55,713 bases of DNA from an uncultured Clostridia bacterium (GTDB lineage Bacteria; Bacillota; Dehalobacteriia; UBA4068): the NCBI GenBank assembly GCA_944390945.1, contig CALXRV010000065.1, positions 1-55,713 of the forward strand. The letters run 5' to 3'. Below the pieces are notes generated by a model. That model ran no database searches and had not been told where the DNA came from. It was given only the letters and a program-made list of their open reading frames with translations. Position numbers and translations under genes: made by a program. This document shows positions 25,318 through 32,902 of this stretch, one piece after another (the first letter of the stretch is position 1; the number at the start of each line of letters is the position of its first letter).

Positions 25318-27753
25318 TTAACGCAGACGATAATCATAATTCTCTGCCAGCGCCTGGACAATGCGTTCAAACGCCTCGTCCACTTCTTTATCCTTCAAAG
25401 TTCCCGTATCGCTGCGGAATTGCAGCGCATAGGCAAGCGAACGCTGCCCCGCCGGTACCGGCGGCTTATCATAAAGGTCAAACAGACGGACGCTGCGCAA
25501 ATATGGTGCGCCTGCCTCGCGAATCAGGTTTTCGATCGCCGCAGCCGCAATATCCGCACTGCCGATCACCGCGATATCCCGCGTGGAAGCCGGATACTTC
25601 GGCAGGTCATGCGGCCGGTTACCTGCAGCCAGCGCTGAAAGCAACGCCGCTGGCAGGGCCAGCTCAGCCACATAGACACGGCCGCTCAGCTCGTAGGCTG
25701 CCGCAGTTTCCGGATGCAGTTCACCCAGTACACCCAGCCGCATCCCAGCCAGACGCACTTCCGCGCTGCGTCCGGGATGCAAATATTCCTCATTCGCACG
25801 GTCAAAGGTGAGCGGCTCTGTCCCTAATTCAGCAAAGATAGCCTCCAGCAGACCTTTCATGTGGTAAAAATCATATACTTCTGCAGCCTGTGGCCAGGCG
25901 GCCTCTCTGCCGCCAGCAAGGACGACGCCGAGCGTCAGCACTTCTTCCGGCTGCGTCTCTGCTTTTGCTTCCGCTGCTGGCACAAAAATATTCCCAATTT
26001 CAAACAGACGCAGGTCAAGATTACGGCGCGACTGATTGCGGCTGGTGGTATTGAGCAGACCGGGCAGCAGCGTTTGCCGCATCACGCTCTGCTCTTCAGA
26101 AAGCGGATTGGTGATCGTCAGATTGTCACGCCAAGGATGATTCCCGGCCAGCCGCAGGCGGTCACTCTCACGCGGGCTGATAAAGCTGTAATTGACGGTC
26201 TCGTTCAACCCCTGCGCCACACAAAGGTTCTTTAAGCGCAGCAACAGCTTCTGCCGTTCGCTACGCCCGCCGGCAGATTCATTCAGCGGCAAGGTCTGCG
26301 GGATACGGTCATACCCCATCAGCCGTGCAACCTCTTCAATCAGATCGATCTCCAGGGTAATATCCTGCCGGTAAGAAGGAATCCGAACCAGCATGGCGCC
26401 GGGCAGCTCGTCCAAACCAAAGGAAAGACGACGCATGACCGCAGCGATTTCTTCTGCCGTAAACTCCGTTCCCAGGATCTCGTTCACGCGAGCAGGTCGC
26501 AGCGAAATCGTCCGCTCCGTAAAGCCATTGGCATATTTTGGTGCGCATACATCCACACAACCGCGGTCAGCAATACCGCCGCAATACTTAACCAACAGCT
26601 GCGCCGCACGACGGGCTGCCAGGTCGCAACTGGCAACATCTACGCCTTTTTCAAAGCGCATCGACGCCTCGGAAGGGATCCCCAGCCGTCTCGACGCACG
26701 GCGGATCGAGACCGGATTAAAGCAAGCAGCCTCGATCAGGATATCCGTTGTCGCTTCCGTGACCTCGGTCTCCATACCGCCCATCACGCCGGCAACGCAG
26801 ATCGGTTTTTCCGCATCGCAGATCAGTATTTCATCACCGCGGAAGATACGATCCTTGCCGTCGAGCGTCTGCATCGTTTCACCGGCCCTGGCAGCACGCA
26901 CGCGAATCTGCTTTCCCGCCAGCGTCTGATAGTCGAAAGTATGCAGCGGCTGATTCATCTCCAGCATAACAAAATTGCTGATATCTACAACATTATTGAT
27001 CGGCCGCATGCCTGCTGCCAGCAGATAATTCTGCATCCATAGCGGCGAGGGCGCAATGCGCACACCTTTGACCAGACGCGCCGCATAGCGGGGACAAAGC
27101 ACAGGGTCCTCTACTTGAATCTCGATCTCCTCCGCCACAGCCGGGCCTTCTTCCGCATAGCTCAAATCCGGCGCGGTAAACGGCCGCCCGGTCAGCGCAG
27201 CAGCTTCTCGTGCGCAATTGAGCATACCCAGACAGTCACTGCGATTCGGCGTCAGTTCGATCACCAGCACATCGTCGATCAGGCCAAGCGCAGAGGCGAT
27301 ATCCATGCCGATCGGCGCTGTGCCGTCTGCAAAATAGCCGTCCAATACCCAAATGCCGCTATGGTCGTCAGCCAGCCCCAATTCCTTTTGCGAGCAGAGC
27401 ATACCCTGGCTGAGCAGACCCATCGTCTTTTTTTCGCTGATGGTAAAGCCCCCTGGCAAAGTCGCGCCTACCGTAGCGCAGGCGACCAGTTGCCCGGCAG
27501 CCACATTGGGCGCGCCGCAGACGATATGCAAAGGCGCCCCCCTGCCGGCATCCACAGTGCACAGATGCAGATGGTCACTGCCCGCCACGGGATCGCAGGT
27601 CAACACCCGAGCAACAACCACACCTTCCAGCCCACGGCCACGGCTGACCACTTCATCCAGTTCCAAACCAGCCGCGGTATACAGGCGGCCAAGCTCTGCC
27701 GCATCCACGCCGGGATCGATATATTCTTTCAACCAATTATAGGAAACTTGCAT
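25318..27753 (-). CDS. pheT: Phenylalanyl-tRNA synthetase beta subunit
   Basis: An 811-residue beta chain of the (alpha beta)2 enzyme that charges tRNA-Phe. It starts MQVSYNWLKEYID. It then shows an EMAP-II-like tRNA binding domain (about 40-150; VVVARVLTCDPVAGSDHLHLCTVDAG), B3/B4 editing domains (about 210-390), the B5 domain (about 400-475), the catalytic-like core (about 480-690) and the C-terminal ferredoxin-fold anticodon binding domain ending YALQFRSDTGTLKDKEVDEAFERIVQALAENYDYRLR. Length is normal. GGAGG precedes the ATG. It lies 28 bases after pheS. Confidence 0.97.
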   Translation of the reverse strand: MQVSYNWLKEYIDPGVDAAELGRLYTAAGLELDEVVSRGRGLEGVVVARVLTCDPVAGSDHLHLCTVDAGRGAPLHIVCGAPNVAAGQLVACATVGATLPGGFTISEKKTMGLLSQGMLCSQKELGLADDHSGIWVLDGYFADGTAPIGMDIASALGLIDDVLVIELTPNRSDCLGMLNCAREAAALTGRPFTAPDLSYAEEGPAVAEEIEIQVEDPVLCPRYAARLVKGVRIAPSPLWMQNYLLAAGMRPINNVVDISNFVMLEMNQPLHTFDYQTLAGKQIRVRAARAGETMQTLDGKDRIFRGDEILICDAEKPICVAGVMGGMETEVTEATTDILIEAACFNPVSIRRASRRLGIPSEASMRFEKGVDVASCDLAARRAAQLLVKYCGGIADRGCVDVCAPKYANGFTERTISLRPARVNEILGTEFTAEEIAAVMRRLSFGLDELPGAMLVRIPSYRQDITLEIDLIEEVARLMGYDRIPQTLPLNESAGGRSERQKLLLRLKNLCVAQGLNETVNYSFISPRESDRLRLAGNHPWRDNLTITNPLSEEQSVMRQTLLPGLLNTTSRNQSRRNLDLRLFEIGNIFVPAAEAKAETQPEEVLTLGVVLAGGREAAWPQAAEVYDFYHMKGLLEAIFAELGTEPLTFDRANEEYLHPGRSAEVRLAGMRLGVLGELHPETAAAYELSGRVYVAELALPAALLSALAAGNRPHDLPKYPASTRDIAVIGSADIAAAAIENLIREAGAPYLRSVRLFDLYDKPPVPAGQRSLAYALQFRSDTGTLKDKEVDEAFERIVQALAENYDYRLR

Positions 27754-27781
27754 CGTTCTTCCTCCTGATCGTGCTCATTCC

Positions 27782-28804
27782 TTAAAAGCTGTGCAGGAAA
27801 CGGATATCATTATCGAACAACAGGCGCATATCGGTGATGCCGTATTTCAGCATCGCCACGCGTTCGATACCCATCCCAAAGGCAAAGCCGCTGCAGGCTT
27901 CGGGATCGTATCCGGACATCTCCAACACATGCGGATGCACTTCACCGCTGCCCAGAATCTCGATCCAACCCGTACCCTTGCACAGCCGGCAGCCGGCGCC
28001 GCCACAGTTGAAGCAGCTGATATCCACTTCTGCCGAAGGCTCTGTAAATGGGAAATAGCTGGGGCGCAAGCGAATCTGCCGCTCTTCGCCAAACATCTGG
28101 CGGGCAAATGCCAGCAGCGTGCCGTTCAAATCGGCAAAGGTAACCCGCTTGTCGATCAGTAGGCCTTCCACCTGATGGAACATCGGCGAATGGGTCGCAT
28201 CATCATCCCGGCGGTAAACCACACCGGGCGAAATGATTTTAACCGGCAACTCACCCTGCATTTTCTGCATCGTGCGTACCTGTACCGGCGAGGTGTGCGG
28301 CCGCAGCAACATACGTTCGCTGAAATAAAAACTATCCTGCATATCCCGTGCCGGATGATCCGGCGGCAGGTTTAGCGCCTCAAAGGCAAAATAATCATAT
28401 TCCACCTCTGGTCCTTCGGCAATACGGTAGCCCAAACCGATAAAGATATCTTCTATCTGCTCCTGTACCAGGCTGAGGATATGGCGGCTGCCACGCTGTG
28501 GTGCTCTGCCGGGCAGGGAAATATCGATTGTTTCCGCCGCCAGCCGCGCCGCCTGTTCCGCCTGACGCAATTCCGCCATGCGTGCGGAGAGCGCCTGCTC
28601 CACCTTATCCTTCGTCTGGTTGACCAGCGCGCCCATCGCCGGGCGTTCTTCTGCGGAAAGGCCGCCCATCATGCGGGAGACAGCCGTCAGCTCGCCTTTC
28701 TTACCCAGATATGCCACTCTGAGTTCCGCAAGCTGCTCCGCGGAAGCAGCCGCTGCCACAGCAGCCAAAGCCCGCGCCTCGATCTCAGCCAACTGTTGTC
28801 GCAT
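27782..28804 (-). CDS. pheS: Phenylalanyl-tRNA synthetase alpha subunit
   Basis: The 340-residue catalytic subunit has an N-terminal coiled-coil arm (about 1-90) and class II motifs: motif 1 around [23 protein letters not shown], motif 2 with [22 protein letters not shown] (residues about 195-216), motif 3 [17 protein letters not shown]. The ribosome binding site is TTGGAGG. In many Firmicutes pheST is under a T-box; the leader here has no AGGGTGGNACCGCG element, so a T-box looks absent. Instead a YqzL-like gene and a hairpin sit between the promoter and pheS. Confidence 0.97.
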   Translation of the reverse strand: MRQQLAEIEARALAAVAAAASAEQLAELRVAYLGKKGELTAVSRMMGGLSAEERPAMGALVNQTKDKVEQALSARMAELRQAEQAARLAAETIDISLPGRAPQRGSRHILSLVQEQIEDIFIGLGYRIAEGPEVEYDYFAFEALNLPPDHPARDMQDSFYFSERMLLRPHTSPVQVRTMQKMQGELPVKIISPGVVYRRDDDATHSPMFHQVEGLLIDKRVTFADLNGTLLAFARQMFGEERQIRLRPSYFPFTEPSAEVDISCFNCGGAGCRLCKGTGWIEILGSGEVHPHVLEMSGYDPEACSGFAFGMGIERVAMLKYGITDMRLLFDNDIRFLHSF

Positions 28805-28829
28805 TTTCTTTTACCTCCAAATGATTTAA

Positions 28830-28859
28830 ATGCCTTCCATCCAAGAGGACGAAAGGCAT
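28830..28859 (-). terminator. Hairpin between yqzL and pheS, possible attenuator
   Basis: ATGCCTTCCATCC and GGACGAAAGGCAT form a 13-base stem with two imperfect pairs and a 4-base loop. On the minus strand it ends 10 bases before the pheS ribosome binding site and is followed by TTTAAATCATTT. It could dampen read-through from the yqzL promoter into pheS. No competing antiterminator was traced. Confidence 0.4.
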
Positions 28860-28895
28860 GGGCAAACGAACGATATATTCATACCTTATCCAGCA

Positions 28896-28985
28896 CTATT
28901 GCAGCATAATACTGCGGTAGATGATGTACGCGGCCACGGAACCGGTCTCTTCAAAGACCTTCCAAAAAGCATCGGCGTTCGCCAT
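28896..28985 (-). CDS. YqzL-like small protein
   Basis: A 29-residue peptide, MANADAFWKVFEETGSVAAY followed by IIYRSIMLQ. The WKVFEETGSVxAYxxY pattern is the hallmark of the YqzL family, about 30-50 residues, known only as a conserved tiny protein usually encoded near recO/era in sporeforming Firmicutes. Here it is the first gene behind a good sigma-A promoter and precedes pheS. The start context AAAGGTCGTGGTCTGTC before ATG offers AAAGG at 12 bases. Function unknown. Recognition is from the pattern alone, but the match is strong for so short a protein. Confidence 0.72.
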   Translation of the reverse strand: MANADAFWKVFEETGSVAAYIIYRSIMLQ

Positions 28986-29023
28986 GACAGACCACGACCT
29001 TTCGCTTTTTTTGTCCTGAGCCG

Positions 29024-29052
29024 ATTATACCATATCTATTGCCGCTCGACAA
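29024..29052 (-). promoter_or_regulatory. Promoter of the yqzL-pheST operon
   Basis: Minus strand: TTGTCG (29047-29052), 17-base spacer, perfect TATAAT (29024-29029). It starts a transcript about 40 bases before yqzL and probably serves the whole run to addA. Confidence 0.7.
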
Positions 29053-29077
29053 GGCATTATCAGAAAAAAGCGCAAGT

Positions 29078-29884
29078 TTAACCGCGCAGTGCGCCATCCT
29101 TTTCCTGGCGAAAACGGCTCTGGTAAAACAACACGGCAGCAGCTGCGGCAACATTCAAAGACTCAGCGTCTGCCTGCATCGGCAGGGAGACTGCTGCGGC
29201 GTGACTGCGCCAATACGGCTGCACGCCATTCGCCTCGCCTCCCAATAGCCAGACATGCGGCTCTGCCAGCCAATCCCCACAAAGCCGAACGTCCCGGCCA
29301 TCTGCCGCCGCCGACAAAGGCAGCAGCCCCAGCTGGGAAAAAAGCGCGGCAGCATCCTCCGCACTGGCACAACGATACACCGGTAACTTAAAACATGCGC
29401 CCATACTGGCGCGCACAGCCTTGGGATTGAATGGGTCGGCGCTGGCGGCGGAAAGCAGTAGCCCGCTGGCTCCGGCCGCATGGGCGCTGCGCCAGATCGT
29501 GCCCAGATTGCCCGGATCAGCAATATCGTCGCAATAAGCATACCAGCCATTACCATCCGTAGGCCGTAACAGTTGCGGCAAACGCACCGCAACCAATACA
29601 CCCTGCGGATGCTGTGTTTCGCAAGCCTGTGCCAATAAATGATCTGCCAGCGCAAAGCAGGAGACACCAGAAGCTGCCAAACGCTCGGCCAGCGCCTGCA
29701 TACGTGGCGCTGCCAGCGCATCCGTGGCAAACAGGGCAAACTCGCAATGCGCTCGGCTGGCCGCCTCTTCCGCCAGTCTGCAACCTTCAACTGCAAAGCA
29801 ACCGCTGGCCTGCCTTCCTTTTCTTGTCTGCAGGGCGCGTGCCAGCTTCAAATATTGGTTGCTCTTGCCAGTGATCGTCTGCAT
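29078..29884 (-). CDS. TrmH/SpoU family RNA 2'-O-methyltransferase (YsgA/RlmP-like)
   Basis: The 268-residue protein has an N-terminal L30e-like RNA binding domain (about 1-110, with RQASGCFAVEGCRLAEEA) and a SPOUT methyltransferase domain. SPOUT motif 1 is DIADPGNLGTIWRSAHAAGA, motif 2 WLLGGEANGV, motif 3 VSLPMQADAESLNVAAAAAVLFY; together they form the knot that binds S-adenosylmethionine. In Bacillus the orthologue ysgA (rlmP) is also next to pheS and methylates 23S rRNA; the exact nucleotide here is not provable. The GGAGG lies inside the run of bases after the rplT terminator, so translation depends on read-through of that terminator or a promoter I did not see. Confidence 0.88.
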   Translation of the reverse strand: MQTITGKSNQYLKLARALQTRKGRQASGCFAVEGCRLAEEAASRAHCEFALFATDALAAPRMQALAERLAASGVSCFALADHLLAQACETQHPQGVLVAVRLPQLLRPTDGNGWYAYCDDIADPGNLGTIWRSAHAAGASGLLLSAASADPFNPKAVRASMGACFKLPVYRCASAEDAAALFSQLGLLPLSAAADGRDVRLCGDWLAEPHVWLLGGEANGVQPYWRSHAAAVSLPMQADAESLNVAAAAAVLFYQSRFRQEKDGALRG

Positions 29885-29895
29885 CTTGTCCTCCG

Positions 29896-29926
29896 AAAAA
29901 CGAGGCGGGATCGCGTCCCGCCTCGT
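29896..29926 (-). terminator. Rho-independent terminator of the infC-rpmI-rplT operon
   Basis: ACGAGGCGGGA (29900-29910) pairs perfectly with TCCCGCCTCGT (29916-29926), loop of 5, followed on the minus strand by TTTTT. It ends only 7 bases before the GGAGG-containing start region of the next gene. Confidence 0.85.
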
Positions 29927-29937
29927 CAGGCTCCTAT

Positions 29938-30291
29938 TTACAGATTCGCCTTTGCCAAATTGGCAAACTGGCTGAAAGCTGCGGCATCGCTGACCGCCAG
30001 CTCAGCAAGTACCTTACGGTTGACGTCCACACCGGCATTCTTCAAGCCGTGGATCATCGTGCTGTAGGAAAGTCCGTTCATCCGTGCGGCCGCATTGATG
30101 CGGGTGATCCACAGTTTGCGGAAATCGCCCTTCTTTTTACGGCGATGCGCAAAGGAATAATACATCGAATGCAGCAGCTGCTCATTGGCTACACGAAAAA
30201 GCTTAGAATTGGAAGCGCGGTAGCCTTTCGCCAGCTTCAACACTTTTTTATGCCTGGCGTGACGGGTCATGCCTCTTTTTACTCTCGTCAT
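29938..30291 (-). CDS. rplT: 50S ribosomal protein L20
   Basis: The 117-residue basic protein [38 protein letters not shown] is an unmistakable L20. It binds 23S rRNA early in large subunit assembly. In Bacillus L20 also represses its own operon by binding the infC leader, and a comparable leader lies at 31131-31241. GGAGAGAGG precedes the ATG. Third gene of infC-rpmI-rplT, in the standard order. Confidence 0.98.
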   Translation of the reverse strand: MTRVKRGMTRHARHKKVLKLAKGYRASNSKLFRVANEQLLHSMYYSFAHRRKKKGDFRKLWITRINAAARMNGLSYSTMIHGLKNAGVDVNRKVLAELAVSDAAAFSQFANLAKANL

Positions 30292-30336
30292 TTTCCTCTC
30301 TCCTTTAACCGGTTCGCTATTTTCCGATGCCGCCGC

Positions 30337-30534
30337 TTATGCGTAGGGCAGCAATTTCTTCATCTGCTGACGCTGCGTATCGTCCATCAGCGTGGCCTGG
30401 CGCAGATTGCGTTTCCGTTTCGCAGTCTTTTTGCCAAGAATATGGCTGGCAAAGGCATGATGGCGTTTGATTTTCCCGGTACCAGTGATCTTAACCCGCT
30501 TCGCAGTACCGCGATGTGTCTTCATCTTAGGCAT
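30337..30534 (-). CDS. rpmI: 50S ribosomal protein L35
   Basis: The 65-residue protein starts [20 protein letters not shown] and contains [26 protein letters not shown], the basic RNA-binding body of L35. It sits between infC and rplT in the universal order, with a GAGGGAAG ribosome binding site. No unusual features. Confidence 0.98.
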   Translation of the reverse strand: MPKMKTHRGTAKRVKITGTGKIKRHHAFASHILGKKTAKRKRNLRQATLMDDTQRQQMKKLLPYA

Positions 30535-30576
30535 TGTCTTCCCTCTTTTCTTAAACTGATGATGGTGACAGCGATC

Positions 30577-31086
30577 CTATTTGCCGGATTTCGGCGCAAA
30601 AATGATGATCATGTTCTTGCCTTCCACCTTCGGCGCGCGTTCTACACTGGCCACAGCAGACAGACGATCCGCCATGCGCTGGCAGAGCTCGCGTCCTAAT
30701 TCAGGATGCGTGATCTCACGCCCACGAAACATTACGGTCGTCTTCACCTTATCGCCATCCAACAGGAAGCGCTCTGCGTTTTTCGCTTTTGTCTCAAAGT
30801 CATGTTCCTCGATGTTCGGCCGGAACTTGACTTCTTTGATCTGCATGGTACGCTGATTCTTTTTGGCTTCCTTTTCCCGCTTGCTCTGCTCAAAGCGATA
30901 TTTGCCATAATTCATCACCCGGCAGACAGGCGGTTTGGCATTCGGGGATATCTCGACCAGATCCAACCCTTTTTCCACAGCATGTTGCAGCGCTTCACGC
31001 AGGGGCAGGATCACCGGGTTTCCCTCATCCAGGACCAGACGGACCTCAGACGCCCTGATCTCATCATTGATGCGTAGTTCTTTGAT
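30577..31086 (-). CDS. infC: Translation initiation factor IF-3, rare ATC start
   Basis: The 169-residue IF3 has the N-terminal domain (KELRINDEIRASEVRLVLDEGN; PLREALQHAVEKGLDLVEISP), the lysine-rich linker, and the C-terminal domain (QIKEVKFRPNIEEHDFETK). It keeps ribosomal subunits apart and checks the start codon. A GTG at 31014 would delete the first 24 conserved residues. The full protein needs an ATC start at 31086, set 9 bases after GGAGG (GGAGGTGAAAACTT-ATC). Rare starts are known for infC (ATT in many bacteria), where IF3 discriminates against its own start codon in a feedback loop. I therefore place the start at ATC. Confidence 0.95.
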   Translation of the reverse strand: MKELRINDEIRASEVRLVLDEGNPVILPLREALQHAVEKGLDLVEISPNAKPPVCRVMNYGKYRFEQSKREKEAKKNQRTMQIKEVKFRPNIEEHDFETKAKNAERFLLDGDKVKTTVMFRGREITHPELGRELCQRMADRLSAVASVERAPKVEGKNMIIIFAPKSGK

Positions 31087-31130
31087 AAGTTTTCACCTCC
31101 GAATATCCATAGGACAACTGATCAAACAAA

Positions 31131-31241
31131 AAACGCGGCCCACAGCCGCGCCCACAAAGCCCCCTTGCGGGATAGCTCCGGATTAACCTGGGCGCGGAGC
31201 GCCACGAGGTGAGAAGCGGCTGCTTCTGCTTTGTTTTTAAC
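31131..31241 (-). promoter_or_regulatory. infC leader, probable L20/IF3-type autoregulatory attenuator
   Basis: The transcript made from 31248-31276 begins with about 150 untranslated bases. A long-range 7-bp helix can form between ACAAAGC (31228-31234) and GCTTTGT (31154-31160), enclosing two smaller hairpins, including GGCGC-TCC-GCGCC. It is followed by a terminator: CGCGGC pairs with GCCGCG (31134-31150) and runs into TTTTTTG. This matches in kind the L20 leader of Bacillus, where free L20 promotes termination ahead of infC-rpmI-rplT. The assignment is by position and architecture, not a covariance match. Confidence 0.65.
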
Positions 31242-31247
31242 AAAAGC

Positions 31248-31276
31248 AGTATAGCATCCGCATCGAATAATGTCAA
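31248..31276 (-). promoter_or_regulatory. Strong promoter of infC-rpmI-rplT
   Basis: Minus strand: perfect TTGACA (31271-31276), 17-base spacer ending TGC, TATACT (31248-31253). Among the best sigma-A matches in the window, as expected for ribosomal protein genes. Confidence 0.85.
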
Positions 31277-31277
31277 G

Positions 31278-31305
31278 GATAATTTTGTTGTACAGCGCAT
31301 ATAAC
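31278..31305 (+). promoter_or_regulatory. Possible sigma-E-type promoter of ytxC
   Basis: GATAATT (31278-31284), 13 bases, CATATAAC (31298-31305) resembles the sigma-E consensus ATATT-N14-CATACAAT. It lies 62 bases before the ytxC start and back to back with the infC promoter. Weak motifs; supported by the sporulation annotation of the gene. Confidence 0.35.
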
Positions 31306-31367
31306 AAAGCAAAGATCCAGCCGCAGCACCCCATGGCGGCAGGAACCCATCGGAAGGGGCGACGATT

Positions 31368-32156
31368 TTGTATCTGACCATTCCCGCACGCTACCGCCGG
31401 TACTTTCTGGCCTCCAGCGCACGCCTGGCTCAGCAACCAATCATGATGACGCTGTGCAGTGATACGCTAGAAATCCGTAATATGCCGCCAGCCATGGCTG
31501 CCGCTGCGCTCTCTGCAGGCGCCTTTCCGGCTTATGAGCAGGACTGTCTTGCCCGTCTGACCGCACGTCATTTCTCTGTTTTTGACACAACAGAACAAGC
31601 GCGCATCGTTACGCTGGCGCATATGTTGCTGCGCGAAGATGTCTGCCGTGATACGATCGCCAGCGGCCCACGGCGCCTGCAACGTGTCGCAGAGGCGATG
31701 ACCGCCTGCTTACGCAATGGCATGCTCGATTTTCTTGGTTTCTGTCGTTTTTCCCTGCCTGGACATTTACCTTATCTGCGTCGCACGCTGGATCTGGCCG
31801 CAGATGCGCTGCTTGCCGAAGAAGAAGAAGAGGAATACCATGCTCTGCTGCTCAACTGTGCGCAGCCTGACAAGGAAAGCTGTCCTTTACATCTGTTCTT
31901 CAACGAAAAGGATATTTGTCATATCTGGCAACATGGACGAAAGGGGATCCGCCTGCTGGAAGGCGGTTGTTTCAGTGGCCGCGAAGATATGCTGTTGGCA
32001 AATGTGATCGCACTTCGCCCCAGAACACTGACCATCAGTGGTGCGGCCCTGGCGCCAGCCGCAGTCCTGCAGCCATTGCAGCAAATATTTTCTGATATTC
32101 TGTACGATGATGGGGAAATGCCCGCTGACTTCACGCCGGGTCCTCATCAACCGTAA
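31368..32156 (+). CDS. YtxC-like sporulation protein
   Basis: The 262-residue protein is recognised by its central DFLGFCRFSLPGHLPYLRRTLDLAADALLAEEEEEEYHALL, the most conserved part of the YtxC family (inner membrane or mother-cell proteins of sporulating Firmicutes with unknown biochemistry). In Bacillus ytxC lies next to thrS and infC, so the position beside infC agrees. No signal peptide or clear membrane helix was seen. The start is TTG at 31368 behind GGAAGGGG; the next ATG would lose 25 residues. The last 26 bases overlap the convergent Xre gene. A glutamate run, EEEEEE, occurs in the middle. Confidence 0.72.
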   Translation: MYLTIPARYRRYFLASSARLAQQPIMMTLCSDTLEIRNMPPAMAAAALSAGAFPAYEQDCLARLTARHFSVFDTTEQARIVTLAHMLLREDVCRDTIASGPRRLQRVAEAMTACLRNGMLDFLGFCRFSLPGHLPYLRRTLDLAADALLAEEEEEEYHALLLNCAQPDKESCPLHLFFNEKDICHIWQHGRKGIRLLEGGCFSGREDMLLANVIALRPRTLTISGAALAPAAVLQPLQQIFSDILYDDGEMPADFTPGPHQP

Positions 32157-32337
32157 ATATCTCTTCGATCGTAACGCCGAATACTTTGGCAATACGCCAA
32201 GCCAACACGAGCGAAGGATTATAGCGTCCACTTTCCAGATTGCCGATCGTTTCCCGCCGTACGCCGACTAAAGCGGCCAATTCCTCCTGCTTCATCTTCT
32301 CCCGCGCACGATATTCCCGTATTCTGTTGTGGATCAT
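32131..32337 (-). CDS. Small Xre-family HTH regulator
   Basis: The 68-residue protein is little more than a helix-turn-helix: IREYRAREKMKQEELAALVGVRRETIGNLESGRYNPSLVLAWRIAKVFGVTIEEIF, with QEELAALVGV and RETIGNLESG as the two HTH helices. The type is YozG/YgzD-like and is normally a dimeric repressor. Its ATG overlaps the DUF3796 stop by 4 bases, so the pair is one operon. The 49-bp palindrome at the operon promoter is the natural candidate for its operator. The last 26 bases overlap the end of ytxC. Confidence 0.93.
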   Translation of the reverse strand: MIHNRIREYRAREKMKQEELAALVGVRRETIGNLESGRYNPSLVLAWRIAKVFGVTIEEIFTVDEDPA

Positions 32338-32699
32338 GCCTCCACCTGTCTCTCACGCCATTCAATCACTGCCAGCAACAGCGAAAAGGAAATGATGCCT
32401 GCTGCAAAGCTAAGCCCAAAAGCCCACGGCATAGCGGACTCCGGCTGGCACAGCCAGGTGCAAAGAAACATCAGCGGCACCAGCGTAAACATCTCCACCA
32501 AAAAGGCCGTTGTTGCGGCACGGCGTAGATTAAGCAGAAACAACTCATCCGGGATCACCCGAAAATACCTGGCAAAATAAAGAAACCCGAGAAAGCCAAG
32601 CAAACCATTGTTCCCCGACGGCCAGGCTAAAATGGCAATCAGGGCAAGCAAAGCAAGAAAGCCCAGATAATTGATATGCGAGCCCCATCTTTTTCGCAA
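32334..32699 (-). CDS. DUF3796 membrane protein
   Basis: The 121-residue protein carries four hydrophobic stretches: NYLGFLALLALIAILAW, GLLGFLGFLYFARYF, TTAFLVEMFTLVPLMFLCTWL and WAFGLSFAAGIISFSLLLAVI. The repeated LGFLGF and RVIPDELFLLNLRRAATTAFL are marks of DUF3796, small membrane proteins usually encoded next to an Xre regulator of the YgzD type. The chosen TTG at 32699 follows GGAGGGA by 5 bases; the frame open to 32750 would read through the palindrome and lacks a binding site. Function unknown; a membrane stress sensor or immunity-like role is possible. Confidence 0.85.
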   Translation of the reverse strand: MRKRWGSHINYLGFLALLALIAILAWPSGNNGLLGFLGFLYFARYFRVIPDELFLLNLRRAATTAFLVEMFTLVPLMFLCTWLCQPESAMPWAFGLSFAAGIISFSLLLAVIEWRERQVEA

Positions 32700-32707
32700 T
32701 GCAATCC

Positions 32708-32756
32708 CTCCATGTGGTATGTTTTTATCATTATGATAAAAACATACCACATGGAG
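32708..32756 (-). promoter_or_regulatory. 49-bp perfect palindrome over the Xre/DUF3796 promoter, probable operator
   Basis: The left arm 32708-32731 and right arm 32733-32756 are exact reverse complements over 24 bases around a single central T. The core reads TATCATTATGATA; the outer part contains CATGTGGTATG. It covers the -10 box and expected start site and ends in the GGAG of the ribosome binding site. Because transcription should begin near the centre, the RNA would carry only one arm, so a DNA operator fits better than an RNA hairpin. Confidence 0.8.
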
Positions 32757-32769
32757 ACTTTGTTGTCAA
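32741..32769 (-). promoter_or_regulatory. Promoter of the DUF3796-Xre operon
   Basis: Minus strand: perfect TTGACA (32764-32769), 17-base spacer, TATGTT (32741-32746) within the right arm of the palindrome. The weak -10 together with the ideal -35 is typical of a repressible promoter. Confidence 0.65.
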
Positions 32770-32859
32770 GTTGGGATGGAAGATAATCGTAGCTGCACTG
32801 CCAGCGACGATTATCGCGCCCTGCCAACCATCGCTGCGAATCATCTGCTCAAACAAACC

Positions 32860-32882
32860 ATAGCCGGCACAAGGCCGGCCAT
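32860..32882 (-). terminator. Possible terminator after the ABC importer operon
   Basis: Minus strand: GGCCGGC-CTTGT-GCCGGCT hairpin followed by ATGGTTTGTTTGA. It lies 21 bases after the ATPase stop. The T run is broken. Confidence 0.5.
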
Positions 32883-32902
32883 GATCAACAATCTGAACAA
32901 AA

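Noticed and set aside
28830..29052. T-box riboswitch upstream of pheS
   Set aside because: Position was suggestive, but the conserved T-box sequence and multi-stem architecture are absent; a small ORF and a simple hairpin fill the leader.
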